Counted from the first letter of the stretch, positions 21,200 through 31,794 are shown. The stretch: 33,517 nucleotides of DNA from Acanthamoeba castellanii str. Neff (GCF_000313135.1 NW_004457611.1:374393-407909), one strand, 5' to 3'. The notes: generated by a model not told the origin, from the letters alone. Program-made: numbers and translations.

Positions 21200-23388
21200 A
21201 TGGAGCTGCCGGACGAACTGGTGCTTGCGGTGCTGAGCCACATCGACCCCCTTCGTGACACCGCGGCCGTGACAGCCACGTGCCGCCGTTGGCGCCGCTT
21301 CATGTTCGACCCGCACCTCTGGCGCCAGTTCCACCTTCGCGTCTTTCCCACCCGCTGGCAACCACCACTCGACGAAGACCACGCGACCGACGCCACGCTC
21401 GGCCCCGTCGTCTCGCCCGCCGGCGGGGTGCAGTCGTGGCGCCTCTCGTTCGTGGCCAAGGCGAGCCGACTGAAGCAGGCCCTCAACGACGACAAGGCCC
21501 GGAGCGACTACGAGGGCCTCGAGTGGGACCTGGTGGCGGCGGCCAACGCGGGCTGCCTGCCGCTGGTGCGGCGCTACGCGGCCGACCTGAGCGACCTGCT
21601 GGTGCGTCGCGGGCTGGGCGCGGAGAGCCTGGCCACCCTCACATGCCACAACCACCACCCCGTGCACTGGAAGCGCGTCGAGGGCAACCTGCTCCACGTG
21701 GCCCTCTGTGGCGCTTGCGCCGCCCACTCCGCCCCAACGGCCAAGGTGCGCATTTACTGCACTTTGCACTACGTCATAATAAATCGTAAATAAATAAATA
21801 ATCCATGTATTCATATGAAAATAATAAATCAATAAGTAAATAAGTAAGCAATAAATAATAAGCAACCTTTTTTCTTCGCGCAGGCGCTTCTGGAGCTTGG
21901 TGCCCAGGTCAAGTCCCCCGTCTCAACTGGGGGACCACGTCAAAAGTCCCCCTTGGTGGACGCGGCGGCGAGCCACAACGTCGAGTTCGCTGCCATGCTC
22001 CTGGACCATGGCGCCGACCCCAACGGCGACGACCCCTTGCTGGTACCCCTTGCTCGCACACGCAGCACCGCACATGCACTACCACCCACTGCACGCGCAC
22101 TACCGCAGACGCACACAAAATGATACGACGTCGCAACACGGACGTGCCACGCAATCAGGCGGCAGCGAGGGAGGGCGACATGGCGATGATCGAGATGTTG
22201 CTTCGGCGCAGAGCCCGCCCCGACGGCAGCGCGATCATCGCCGCGGCCCAGGGCGGCCACACCGACGCCGTCAAGCTTCTCTTCGACCGCGGCTGCAATC
22301 TCAAGCACCTGTACAAACCGTTGGAAGCCGCAGTCCGGAACGGCCACGTGGACACGGCGCGCCTGCTGATCGACCACGGAGCAGTGCCCGATATATTTCA
22401 TGTCGCCTTCGCCCTGAGTGACGGTAGGCTCCCACACTTGGGTGGGTCTCACATTCCTGACATTCATTTGGGTTTCGGCGGAACGAACGTTAACAGCCGA
22501 GCGGCCTTCGATGGAACTGCTGCGCCTGCTGGCGTCGGGCATAAACCCCAGCTGTTCGTACGATCTGCTGAGTGGGTCACCCGTCGTCGCTGCGGGAAAC
22601 GAGGAGGTGTGCCGCTTCCTGGTCGAGCACGGCGTCAACATCAACGTCCTGAACGAAGCGCCATTTAGGATGGTCGAAACGCCGCTGCACTGTGCTGGTA
22701 CAGCTTTCTATTGAGTGTCGTGCCGCATATATTGCGTGTCGTGTGCTGTCGTGGGTCGCGCGTGTGCGGTTATGCGCGGGTGATGTTCGTGTGTGTGCGT
22801 GATACTGACCAACGTTGATCATCAGTCCGCAACAAAAATGTGGCACACGTGCGGTGTCTGCTGGCGTGCGGCGCGGCGACGGACATCAAGGACGAAGAGA
22901 CCAAGGTGACCGCACTGAGCTTGGCCCGCCAGTTCGGACTCACTGAGATCGCGCAGCTCATTGTCAAGCACCGCGCGGCCGCCAAGCAGAAGAAGAAGAG
23001 CGAAAACGACAGCAAAAAGAACGAAGCTAAAAAGCGAAAGAGCCCCGAGTCCAAGAGCGAAGACAACGAAGAAAGTGAAGACGAAGAGGAAGACGCGCAG
23101 CCGGCCAACAGGAAGAAAGCGAAGAAGACGACCGTGACAACGAAAGCGAAGAAGGAGAAGGTGAAGAAGGAGGTGTCGAGCGAGAAGCAGGAGGAGCTGG
23201 CGCTGGAGGCCGATGTGCGGCGGCTGGCCAAGCTGGACAAGACGGACATGTTCTCACTGCGGCAGCTGCTGCGGAAGAGTGCATGCATGAAGCCCAGTGA
23301 AATGCCCAAGCGCAAGATGGAGATGTTGCGGGCGGCGATGGAGTGGCTCACCAACGGCAACGCCCATCCCTCCCTCACAGATCAGTGA
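21200..23388 (+). CDS. F-box and ankyrin-repeat protein
   Basis: Five exons: 21200-21745, 21884-22042, 22159-22423, 22497-22697, 22826-23388, all in phase, 577 residues. Residues 1-45 are an F-box (MELPDELVLAVLSHIDPL, then AVTATCRRWRRFMFDPHLW), which would recruit SKP1 and cullin-1. From about 150 to 430 run ankyrin repeats, for example FAAMLLDHGADPN, AAAQGGHTDAVKLLFDRG, AAVRNGHVDTARLLIDHGA, EEVCRFLVEHGVNINVLN and VRCLLACGAATDIKDEETK. These probably choose the substrate. A Lys/Glu-rich low-complexity stretch (about 430-500) resembles a nuclear-localisation tract, followed by a final helical tail (ADVRRLAKLDKTDMFSLRQL). F-box plus ankyrin suggests an SCF ubiquitin-ligase adaptor; F-box/ankyrin families are often expanded in amoebae and their large DNA viruses. 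The target is unknown. Confidence 0.85.
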
Positions 23389-23566
23389 GTTCGCATCGTC
23401 ACACAGCACAACAATGTAGCCGCACTTCGCACAAAGAAAAATAGCTGGCCCGACTCCTGGCTTGTGCAACTGCGTTCCCGGAGTGAAGCGGAAAAGTAGG
23501 AGTGGTGTGGGTGGGATTCTCCGTATTTGTCACCTTAAATTTGCTATTTGCCACTCTTTTAACCAA

Positions 23567-23638
23567 TCCGCTGTGGTGTAGTCGGTAACATTTATGGTTC
23601 TCACCCATGCGCCCCGGGTTCGATTCCCGGCAGCGGAA
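23567..23638 (+). tRNA. tRNA-Glu (CTC), copy 5
   Basis: Identical 72-nt tRNA-Glu(CTC) with the TTTTAACCAA leader and a CCCCTTTTCCTTTT terminator. It lies between the F-box gene and the converging carrier-like gene. Confidence 0.93.
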
Positions 23639-23773
23639 CATCCCCTTTTCCTTTTGTTGCTTCGCTGCACTTTTTCAAGTTCCTCCAATTAAATGACGAG
23701 AGTTTGAAAAATACAATAGAGCCCAGCAAAGGCCAACGTGACGAGAAGGTGTGGTCTTGTTGTCCAGTTGGCA

Positions 23774-25953
23774 CTACAGGGAAGCCTTGCCCGTGTTGGC
23801 TTCTTCCTCTATGGCAAGGAAACCCACGCCACACTGGGCAATGAATGCGGGCACCAAGCCGTGAAAAAAGCCCCATACGCCCTCTTGCCTGTAGATCGCC
23901 GCCATGGTCTGTTTCAGTGGTTTCACACGCAACCCGCGCATCAGCACGTAAGGGGTCTCGCCAGGGTACTGTGCCAACAGCCACCACCACCACCACTCAC
24001 GACAAGCGACACAAGAAAAAGACGTACCCCGAGAGTGCCGAGAGGACCGTAGACGTGAGGCTGTGCAGCCATGTACATGGTGGTCTGTGTGGTGGTGGCA
24101 GCGTATGTAAGTAGGGCACACTTGTGCGTGTCGTGTCGTGTCGTGTCGTGTCGTGTCGTGTCATGTCGTGTCGTGTCGTGTCGTGTCGTGTCGTGTCGTG
24201 TCGTGTCTGTCGTGTCGTGTCGTGTCGTGTCGTAATAGAACGAAAGTGAGCGCATACAGTTTCGACTGGGGCCACCAAGACCGCATTCAAACCACACGCG
24301 GCCACAAACGCCTGTGAATTGACCGAAGAGAGCAAGCCAAATGGATGTCAACTAATTCAAGAGAGTGCGCGCGGAGCAAAGCAGGACAAGTACCAGGGCG
24401 GTGCTGGCCCCATAGGCCATACGCCGGGCGGTTGATGGCTCTTCCTCTTCATCCTCCTCCGCCTCGTTCTCTCCTTCGCTTCCAATGTTGTCATCGTCGC
24501 CGTGGTCATCGCTGCCGCGAGGCGGCATGAAGTCGGGGAAGAACGTGGCCTTGTGCCAATGCAGCACATTGGCGCGCACAACATCCGCGATATGCGTCAC
24601 CTAACGACACCAACGCATACGCGTGTGAGATGACATCAGGCAAAGGCGTAAAAAAATGGACTTGAAAATAGATTTATAAAAAAAGTCTGGTTTAGTTAAA
24701 AAAAGAGCGTACTGGCCCGATGGCGGCAGAAGCGAGCCAGGAGGAGTAGAAGTGGTCCTTGCGCTTGACCACACGGTCCACCAACGCCACCTTCCTGCCG
24801 GTCATCGAGTGATCAACCATGTGTGTGTGTGTGTGTGTTGGGTAAATGCAATACTTCATCACTCGTGTATGATCCACTGAAGACCAAAGAGGGGAGGTGG
24901 TTGGTACCAGGATGGAAGGGTGTCAGCAATGTAACACGCCAGCAAAGTGCTGAGCGGGTGAATGGCAAGCATCACAAGAGCGGAGTTGAGCATACGACTG
25001 GTTTGTCGTGTCGTGTCGTGTCATGTCGCGTGTCGTGTCGTGTCGTGTCGTTTGAGCACAAGCTTTGAGGAGGAGACAAGGATGGAGGCAAATGCAAAAT
25101 GGACCTGATGTGGAAACTGGAGCTCCTTTCCTCGATGTCCTCTTCACTGACTCCGAGCGCCTGATCAAGCAGAGGCTGGACACCCACTGCCAAAAGCGCG
25201 TCGCGTGTGCGTGTGAGCAAGCATGTGTGCGTGTCGTGCGTGTCGTGCGTGTGCAAGCGATTGCCCTGTGTATTTCAAACTTCAAACGGAGGTGGAAACG
25301 AACTTGAGAAGAAAATGAAGGGGACCGTCGTCCCGATCATCAGGGCTGGCCACCTGACCCACCCCATACGCACACGCACACGACACACACGAGTGAGACT
25401 TATCAATATCATCATCGCCATTGGTATCTTCATGGCGCTTGACGTACTTGACAAACATGAGCAAGCCGTCTTCGCGCCACAGCTGTTTCGCCTCCTGCGT
25501 GGCCAGGCTCGCATCACCGACCAGCGCCGCGGCCAGGCCTGATGCGCCCACAACGTTGGCGCAATGAGGTGGTGAGACGGTTGTCGTTATCCTCCCACGC
25601 GCAATGGCCTCGAGTTTGGCGCACCTCGGTAGTGGGCGTTGCCGCGCGCCGACTGGATGATGGAGCGGCTCTGGACGATTTTAGCCAGCACGCCGCACCC
25701 CACTCCCGCAACTGTTGTAAAATAAGGAAGTTTATTACTTATTACGAATTGTTGTGGAATTTCTGTTATCAAAAAAAGAAAATAAACGAAATATAACATT
25801 TTTATTAGAAAATAAAATTATCGGGGCTTGTTTGAAGTTTGAAGGGACGAAGGAGGCACCAGAGACGACCAGAGAGGCCAGGCTTCCGTCCTGCTCCGGC
25901 TCCGGCTCCGGAGCGCCCCAATACCCTGCTGCTGCGTGTGCCTGGTGTACCAT
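23774..25953 (-). CDS. Mitochondrial-carrier-like protein, minus-strand paralogue
   Basis: Exons: 25860-25953, 25625-25711, 25448-25538, 25304-25353, 25105-25186, 24908-24997, 24713 to about 24850, 24394-24600, 24258-24311, 24028-24084, 23774-23968. Carrier-like features: GVGCGVLAKIVQSRS, KQLWREDGLLMFVKYV, a hydrophobic WPALMIGTTVPFIFFS, the PVET element replacing the classic P-x-[DE]-x-x-[KR], MAAQPHVYGPLGTLG, and a final repeat TMAAIYRQEGVWGFFHGLVP. An acidic loop (about 24420-24520) is unusual for SLC25 transporters. Together these suggest a divergent SLC25/MTCH-type membrane protein rather than a standard solute exchanger; the substrate is unknown. It is the inverted paralogue of the gene at 28069. 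The exon 6-7 junction near 24850-24908 could not be joined in frame with canonical sites, so a missed exon, sequence error or decay is possible. Confidence 0.6.
24131..24233. repeat. (TCGTG)n pentanucleotide tract
   Basis: About twenty TCGTG units with one TCATG variant and one slip. The tract fills most of the 173-nt intron 24085-24257 of the minus-strand carrier-like gene. Confidence 0.95.
25005..25051. repeat. Second (TCGTG)n tract
   Basis: Shorter, interrupted copy of the same pentanucleotide in the intron 24998-25104 of the same gene. Confidence 0.9.
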
Positions 25954-26059
25954 GACCTCAAACAAAACGTAAATGAATGAATGAATGAAACCAAAGAAAG
26001 AAGAGAAAGGTCGCGAGAAATCCTTGGCGGAGCGTTTGTTGCTGCGCAGTTTGTTGCTC

Positions 26060-27240
26060 TCAACGAACGATGGAGAACATGGAGAAATCAGAGGTGTCAA
26101 AGTGCGGAATCTCCTCCACAGCATCCCCAGTCGATTGTCTGTTATTCACGCGCACGCCGTGGCAGAGGTCGTGGGCGTTCAGCACATTGACGACTACTAC
26201 GCGCTGTGTGAGCGAGGCTGCGGCAGTGGCGAAGGAGGTACCGCGATGGCCCAAACACTTTGACCTGGCGCACGTGTGAGTCTCGACCGTTCTGGTGATT
26301 GGCCAGCACGGCCACCTGGATCAAGTGGCCGAATACGGTCCTGCACCGACATGAGCGACCCACGAACGACACGAACGACGAATATGTGTGTAGGCCGAGT
26401 GAGGGCTCGCTCACACAAACCCTCAAGGGTGCGTACCCTGGCTCGTCGCTCAGTGGAATGTGTACCCACCCGTTGGGCTCCTCCATCTCGACCGTCTTGA
26501 TGTCCTGGTAAGTTGCCCGATCGCCATAAGGTTGAGTTCATAGCGCACCAACCACGATCACCAGCACTACCACACACACACACCACACCACGCACGACGC
26601 ACGCACGACGCACCACGCACCACGCACCACGCACCACATACAACACGGAATAGATACCCGCAGATCGTGAAAGGTGGTGCCGACCCGGATGGACATGTGG
26701 CATGGCGTGTAGCTTTCGTCATGAGCAAAGGACAGGTAGAGCGACACTTGCTGTTTCAGGCGAGAGCGTGAGCAAGCGCATTAGCAGATTTACACGCAAG
26801 TGGGGTCTATACACACGTATGTTCGTGTTCGTGTTCGTGTGCCCAGGAGGCGTACCTCGATGCAGACCCGCCGGTGCCACTGGACGCTGATCGTGTGCGG
26901 CTGCGGGCCATCCGACCTGTGCCGGCCAAAGCGTTCAGCAACCAGAGGGGGGGGGTGCCAATGGGATGGGTAGCGTACTGCCAGTATGTGTCGAGGTTGT
27001 CGTCGCGGAGTTGTTCGATGCCAAAGCCGGGCTTGGCGCTGGAGAGGGACCAACAGGCCTCCCGACCCACCTCGACCAAACGGCCGCCCTCCATGTCGAG
27101 TTCCTCAAATCCCTCCTCCGCCTCATCTGCACATCATCACAATCAAGATTAACGTACGCAAGAATTAAACGCAGCAAGGCGCCCCAACCTTGAGTCGAGC
27201 TTTCCAAATCTTCAGGATCTATGCTTCGAAACTCTGCCAT
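26060..27240 (-). CDS. APC10: Anaphase-promoting complex subunit 10 (DOC domain)
   Basis: Seven exons: 27189-27240, 26979-27126, 26856-26916, 26658-26750, 26437-26504, 26242-26340, 26060-26138. All junctions are GT-AG and in phase, 199 residues; human APC10 has 185. The DOC beta-jellyroll is clear: CWSLSSAKPGFGIEQLRDDN, LDTYWQSDGPQPHTISVQW, SFAHDESYTPCHMSIRVG, EPNGWVHIPLSDEPG, HLIQVAVLANHQNGRDSHVR. APC10 is a core subunit of the APC/C ubiquitin ligase and helps the coactivator form the D-box receptor for mitotic substrates. Its C-terminal Ile-Arg tail normally docks on the APC3/CDC27 TPR groove; here the protein ends SIVR, so Ile is replaced by Val. Its stop lies 106 bases upstream of the carrier-like gene on the same strand. 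Confidence 0.93.
26570..26640. repeat. ACCACGC/ACGACGC simple repeat
   Basis: Run of CA repeats followed by tandem CACCACG and GCACGAC units inside an APC10 intron (26505-26657). Confidence 0.85.
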
Positions 27241-27336
27241 CTTGTTCAACCGTACGTGTACCGTGCACGGTACCCATTTCCCGCCAAATCGGCCCACGAG
27301 AGAAGACCAGCGGGCAAAAGATTAAAAGAGAAGCTT

Positions 27337-27408
27337 CAGGCCTGCTGGGGGTCGAACCCAGAATCTCCTGATTCGTAGTCAGACGCCTTTCCATTGGGCC
27401 ACAGGCCT
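27337..27408 (-). tRNA. tRNA-Arg (ACG)
   Basis: The acceptor stem AGGCCTG/CAGGCCT pairs at all seven positions. The anticodon stem and loop TCTGA-CTACGAA-TCAGG give anticodon ACG, whose A34 is usually deaminated to inosine to read CGU/CGC/CGA. The T arm is CTGGG-TTCGACC-CCCAG with B box GGTTCGACCCC. No intron. It lies 96 bases upstream of the APC10 start, on the same strand. Confidence 0.92.
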
Positions 27409-28068
27409 TGCTTGTCTGTCATAATTGTAATTGGCTTTACAAGCCAGTAGTGCAACAGCCAATACTCCCATAAATTCGCTCATTCTCTCCAGTCACCTGA
27501 GCACCCACCAACCCTGATTTACAAATATTTTCAGCTGTATTTCTTGCAGAAGGGACCAAAGTACATCTCTGAAATCACTAATGAGAAACAAAGAGAAGTT
27601 GGCTCAGGTAAGAAAGTCAAACTTTCACATCTTGAATTGGCAGTAATGTCTCAGGCCCAACAGGCTGCAGAAGACACACAACTGCACACTCATCACCACA
27701 CATGCACACACACAACACTCACAGGTGTATGTTACAGTGCATGTTTGAGACAAGGCATGGGTGAGGCTTGAACAACATCTGCCTGTGGACAGTGGATGGA
27801 CATGAAAAGTATACAGGCAGATCTGGGGCATACTTGAACACATCTAAGTTTGAGGGGTTAATAATAAACCTTTATTACCATGTCAGCCTTTGTCTGGATC
27901 ACCATGCGGCCTCAACCAACAGTGACATGACCAATGAAGACTAACATCTCTCAGACTCTGCGCATGGCGACTTTCCTGGAAAGGCCACGCAAATCTTCAC
28001 TCCGCCGCCTAATAAATTAGCGGTCTCTTTTGTTGTTTTTATCCGATTTGTTTTTGTCGTGCTGAGGT
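27409..28068. other. AT-richer intergenic stretch, no recognised gene
   Basis: Base composition falls again here. Short frames exist (for example about 27544-27771), but with CA-repeat-encoded His/Thr and no recognisable domain. The last 60 bases, including TAATAAATTAG near 28008-28018, are probably the promoter side of the plus-strand carrier-like gene. Confidence 0.5.
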
Positions 28069-29685
28069 ATGGTCCACCAAGCGCGCACAACAGAGGAACA
28101 TCGGGGCGCTCCCATGCCCGAGCCTGAGCAGGACGCAGGCCTGGCCGTCGCTGGTGCCTATTCCCCGCTCCGGCGTTTTGTATTTGATTTAAACCAATGT
28201 AATCTTAATCATGTATGTTTATAAATATAAAAAAATTAACACCGGTACGCCCTGGTGCGCCGAAGCCGTGGGAGTGATGTGCGGCGTGATGGGGAAGATC
28301 GTGCAGGACCGCTCGGCGCTCTCGGTGCTGGTGCGCGGCAACGCGCACTGGCGAGGCCTGGCCGCGGCGCTGGTTGACGATGCTGTGCTGGCCGCGCAGG
28401 AGACAAAACAGCTGTGGCGCGAAGACGGCTTGCTCATGCTGGTCAAGTACGTCATACACAACAACGACGACAACAATGAAGATGATGATCCGTCTCACTT
28501 TCTGTCTCTCTCTCTCTCTCTGCGTGCGTGCTCGTGGCGCGGCAGGTGGCCTGTCCTGGTGGTAGGGACGATGGTGCCCTTTGGCATCTTCGGAAGTTCG
28601 TGGGCCTCCTCCACCATTTCAATTCACACGTAACGGGGCAATCTGGCTTGCTTACACGACACGCGCACACGCAACGCACGTTTTCGGCAGTGGCCACCCA
28701 GCCTCTGTTTGACCAGGCGCTCGGGGTCGGTGAAGAGGACATTGCGGAGCAGACAATACGCTTCCACACCAGGTTGGGGTCGCTCCCTTATTCAATGTTT
28801 GTGCTCAAACCCACGCGACGCCCAGCTCGTAAAACGCATTTTCCTCGGACACGGGTGGACTCACCGTAACACGCACACGCACACGCACACGCCACATGCT
28901 CCAGTCGTGTGCTTAACACCACTCTTCTAATGCTGGTCGTCCATCCGTACAATGTTTTGCTGGCGAGCTACGTCGCGCGCAACTTTCCATCCTGGTACGC
29001 TCCAACTACCACTGCCGCCTTCTCACGTGTGGTCTCCTTGGTGGTCTCCACCCTCAGCAGTCAAGCATTGTCACCCTAAGTGGTTTGCTACAATCGTACA
29101 CTCACCAATGACCGGCAGGAAGGTGGCGCTGGTGGACCGTGTGGTCAAGGGCAAGGACCACTTCTACTCCTCCTGGCTCGCTTCTGCCGCCGTCGGGCCA
29201 GTACGCGCCTTTGGTTGTTTTGTTTTGTTTTGTTTTGTTTTGTGGTGTGTGCGATGCGGTCCACAACTCACCACATGTGTCGTGCGTCAGGTTATGTGCG
29301 GCTTCGACTTTGTGCGTGCCAAGCTGCTGCATTGGCACAAGGCCGCACTCTTCCCCGACTTCATGCCGCCTCGCGCTGGCGACGACGAAGAAGACGACAT
29401 TGACAGCGAGGAGGACGACAGCGAGGAGGAACTCGGCGAGCCATCAACCGCCCGGCGAGTGGCCTATGTGGCCAGCACCGCCCTGGCGCTGGTGACAACG
29501 TGTAGTTTGGGTGCGGTCTTGCTGACCCCGCTGGAAACCGTACGCGCCCGCTGTCTTTCACTCCGCAAATGCGCAGGTACTACTCACACGCTGCCGTATC
29601 ACCACGCCTCAGATCACGATGCGCATGGCTGCGCAGCCGCATGTCTATGGTCCTCTCGGCACCCTCGGAGTACGCCTGTTGTGTC

Positions 29686-29716
<31 letters not shown>

Positions 29717-29947
29717 GTGTGTGTGCGGTGTGTGTGCGGTGTGTGTGCGGTGTGTGGTGTGGTGTGTGTGTTGCATCGTGGTGCTGATGCGCGGGTTGCG
29801 TGAACACAACAGACCATGGCGGCGATCTACAGGCAAGAAGGCGTGTGGGGCTTCCTCCACGGCTTGGTGCCCTCGATCATCTTCCAGTGCAGCCTGGGCC
29901 TCTTGGCTGTTGAGTCCGAGGCCAACACTGGCCATGTTGCCCTGTAG
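28069..29947 (+). CDS. Mitochondrial-carrier-like protein, plus-strand paralogue
   Basis: Exons: 28069-28153, 28266-28446, 28546-28595, 28691-28772, 28905-28994, about 29058-29200, 29291-29539, 29613-29669, 29813-29947. Six exons have the same length as, or match piecewise, the exons of the minus-strand copy. Shared markers: the MVHQA start, KQLWREDGLLMLVKYV, hydrophobic WPVLVVGTMVPFGIFG, TQPLFDQALGVGEEDI, MTGRKVALVDRVVKGKDHFY, SSWLASAAVGP, an acidic loop (about 29385-29435), then LLTPLETITMRMAAQPHVYG and IYRQEGVWGFLHGLVPSII. PLET plus the R-x-E-G-V-x-G-F-x-x-G block are mitochondrial-carrier-like. Two introns of the minus copy (25539-25624 and 24312-24393) are absent here. The last exon also lacks a segment (about 20 codons) coded by the minus copy, where a GT-rich repeat now sits. 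The junction before 29058 is uncertain. Transport activity is not established. Confidence 0.6.
29213..29243. repeat. (TTTTG)n tract
   Basis: About five TTTTG units in the intron 29201-29290 of the plus-strand carrier-like gene. Confidence 0.9.
29687..29770. repeat. (GT)n followed by a TGTGTGCGG minisatellite
   Basis: A GT run leads into four near-perfect 9-nt TGTGTGCGG units (about 29711-29750) in the last intron of the plus-strand carrier-like gene. It occupies the place where the minus copy appears to code protein. Confidence 0.9.
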
Positions 29948-30001
29948 CGACTCTATCTCAGTGTTGAGAGAATCAAAACAATTTTATGCTTATTCAGATT
30001 A

Positions 30002-31794
30002 TTATGGATAATAATCCTCAATGCTGATGCCAGCCAGGCTGAGCCACAGCCTCTGTTGCAGGATACCTGCATAGGAAGGGAACCACAAGATCAGTCTTCG
30101 TACTGAGCCTCTTGGCACTGTGGGCTAAGTACCGAGGAGGGTGGGGATGAGCCTTCCTGGCGTGCTGCCCCACACCATTCCCAGGGTGTGCATCTGGTGT
30201 TTGTGGGAAACAAGGGTTACATGAGAAGAATGATGATTGTACTGTGGGTGGAGCGAAGCAAACATGCACGTACCACAATGCCAATGATTGGAAAGATCAA
30301 GATTGATGACATGAACAGCATCACTGCCACCACAAAGAGGAGGAGGGTGGTGTCAGCTTTTCCGCATTTACAAACCATGGAGCTAGAAGGGAGACCGCAC
30401 CAATATTGAAGCCAATGCAGAAGGCCTCCTTGCCATATTTGGCCTCGGCCTTGTCATCCGCCAGGCTTTCCATCGCTTCGGCCTACGTAGCACGCCAGCA
30501 ATGTCAGCAGGCGCAAGTCAGCCAGCCGGCCCACAATCAGGTTTGGTTAACGTTCACCTTTGCTCTTTCGTACTGGGCCAGGCCGATGGTGAAGCGGATC
30601 AGGCCCGGATCGGTCCACCCGGCGGCCCTCATGCGCTGTCGAAGCTCGTCGGTGTCGTCCTGCTCCTCCCCCATATCATCGATCGCCTGGCGCTCCCCAT
30701 CAGACAACTGCGCCACGACCAACCGCAAGAAGGCCCGCAACATGAGCTCTTCCATGTGCTGCGCAGTGGGGTCGTGCGGGTCGCGGCATGGCCCGATGGT
30801 CTGCCCGAACTTGCGCGGCGCGGCCTTGATCTCGCGGCGCAGGTCGGCGTCCAGGTGGCGCTTGTCCTTGGCAAAGGCCTTGCGGGTGACACGCTCCACG
30901 ATCTCGTACCAGTTGCAGTTGTTGGCAAACGGGTTGAGGCTCTCCTTGAACGCCAGGTTGGCCCGCGCCTGTATGCCCTGGCGGTTCTTGTCAATCATGA
31001 ACCTGTGTGCGGCACGAGTGTTAGGCGCTCGGCAAACCGCTGAACAGGATTGATTGTGGAGCCGTACCAGGCCTCAGCGTGGGCGTCACCGAAGAAGGGC
31101 TGGGCCAGCAGGTCGAGCTCGAGGGTCTTGGCCTGGTGGTTTGTTGCCATTGCCCGGGCTGGTCAGCATCAACCAATCGGGACAAAAGAAAACAATCATG
31201 TGGAAAATGTCAACAATCCTTGTTGTGGGCGTACCCAGGTGGCGCGGGTCTCGGGGTGCATGGAGGCCAGGAGCAGAAAGGGCCGAATCATGCCTTGCTT
31301 GAAGGCCAGCCTCTTGAACTTGCTGTTGCGCTCGAGCTCCGCCAAAGCTCTCGTATTGTCATACCTGCTCAGCAGCCCGCCATGTTGTTGTTAGTAGTGT
31401 GCTTACAGCATTGTGGCTCATCTCAAGCAGTGGCTGGTGGTGGTGTACGTGAGAGCAGTCGCGCCCTTGATGGGTGGCCACTCGGCCAACACCGAAGCCA
31501 CTTGCGCTCGTTGGTGAGACGACAGCTGGGAGAGATTCCACACATCGCCGCCCTGCGCCTATTGCCGAGGCGTGCGTGTCAGTTGTAAAGCTTCTTTCCT
31601 TGGGCGCCGCCTGTGGTGCATGATCATATACCTCGCTGCATTCTCCTCCGTTTTCTTGAAGTCTCTGCTTAAAACGCTCAGGCTTGGCTTCTGTGCTTCC
31701 ACACAACGGACAGTGCGTGTGAGGCAGGTGATCAACACATGCGACCAGGGGCCTACTCACATAGGCGAGGCACCGTACCCTTTTCCTTCATCAT
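30002..31794 (-). CDS. Uncharacterised protein with C-terminal membrane segments
   Basis: Ten exons, every junction GT-AG and in phase: 31761-31794, 31632-31687, 31449-31558, 31235-31364, 31068-31132, 30558-31002, 30401-30482, 30274-30323, 30133-30193, 30002-30066; 365 residues. The first ATG of an ATG-ATG pair at 31794 starts it. The first 280 residues look soluble and helical, for example LERNSKFKRLAFKQGMIRPF, KTLELDLLAQPFFGDAHAEA, FANNCNWYEIVERVTRKAFA and HMEELMLRAFLRLVVAQLSD. A charged helix (YERAKAEAMESLADDKAEAK) precedes a hydrophobic segment, FNIVMLFMSSILIFPIIGIV (about 281-300), a probable membrane span, followed by a second weaker hydrophobic stretch and the ending SIEDYYP. I do not recognise the family. 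A large cytosolic domain with a C-terminal membrane anchor is the simplest reading. It converges with the carrier-like gene, 54 bases between stops. Confidence 0.65.

Noticed and set aside
24131..24233. Regularly spaced repeat that might suggest a CRISPR array
   Set aside because: It is a spacerless pentanucleotide microsatellite in a eukaryotic intron.
27544..27771. 75-codon plus-strand frame in the AT-richer stretch
   Set aside because: Its C-terminal half is coded by a CA repeat (His/Thr) and no domain or splice support is visible.
28952..29803. A 283-codon plus-strand frame in the second carrier-like gene
   Set aside because: It contains the true exons but also translates intron repeats (VCVCVCVC), so it is not the protein product as it stands.
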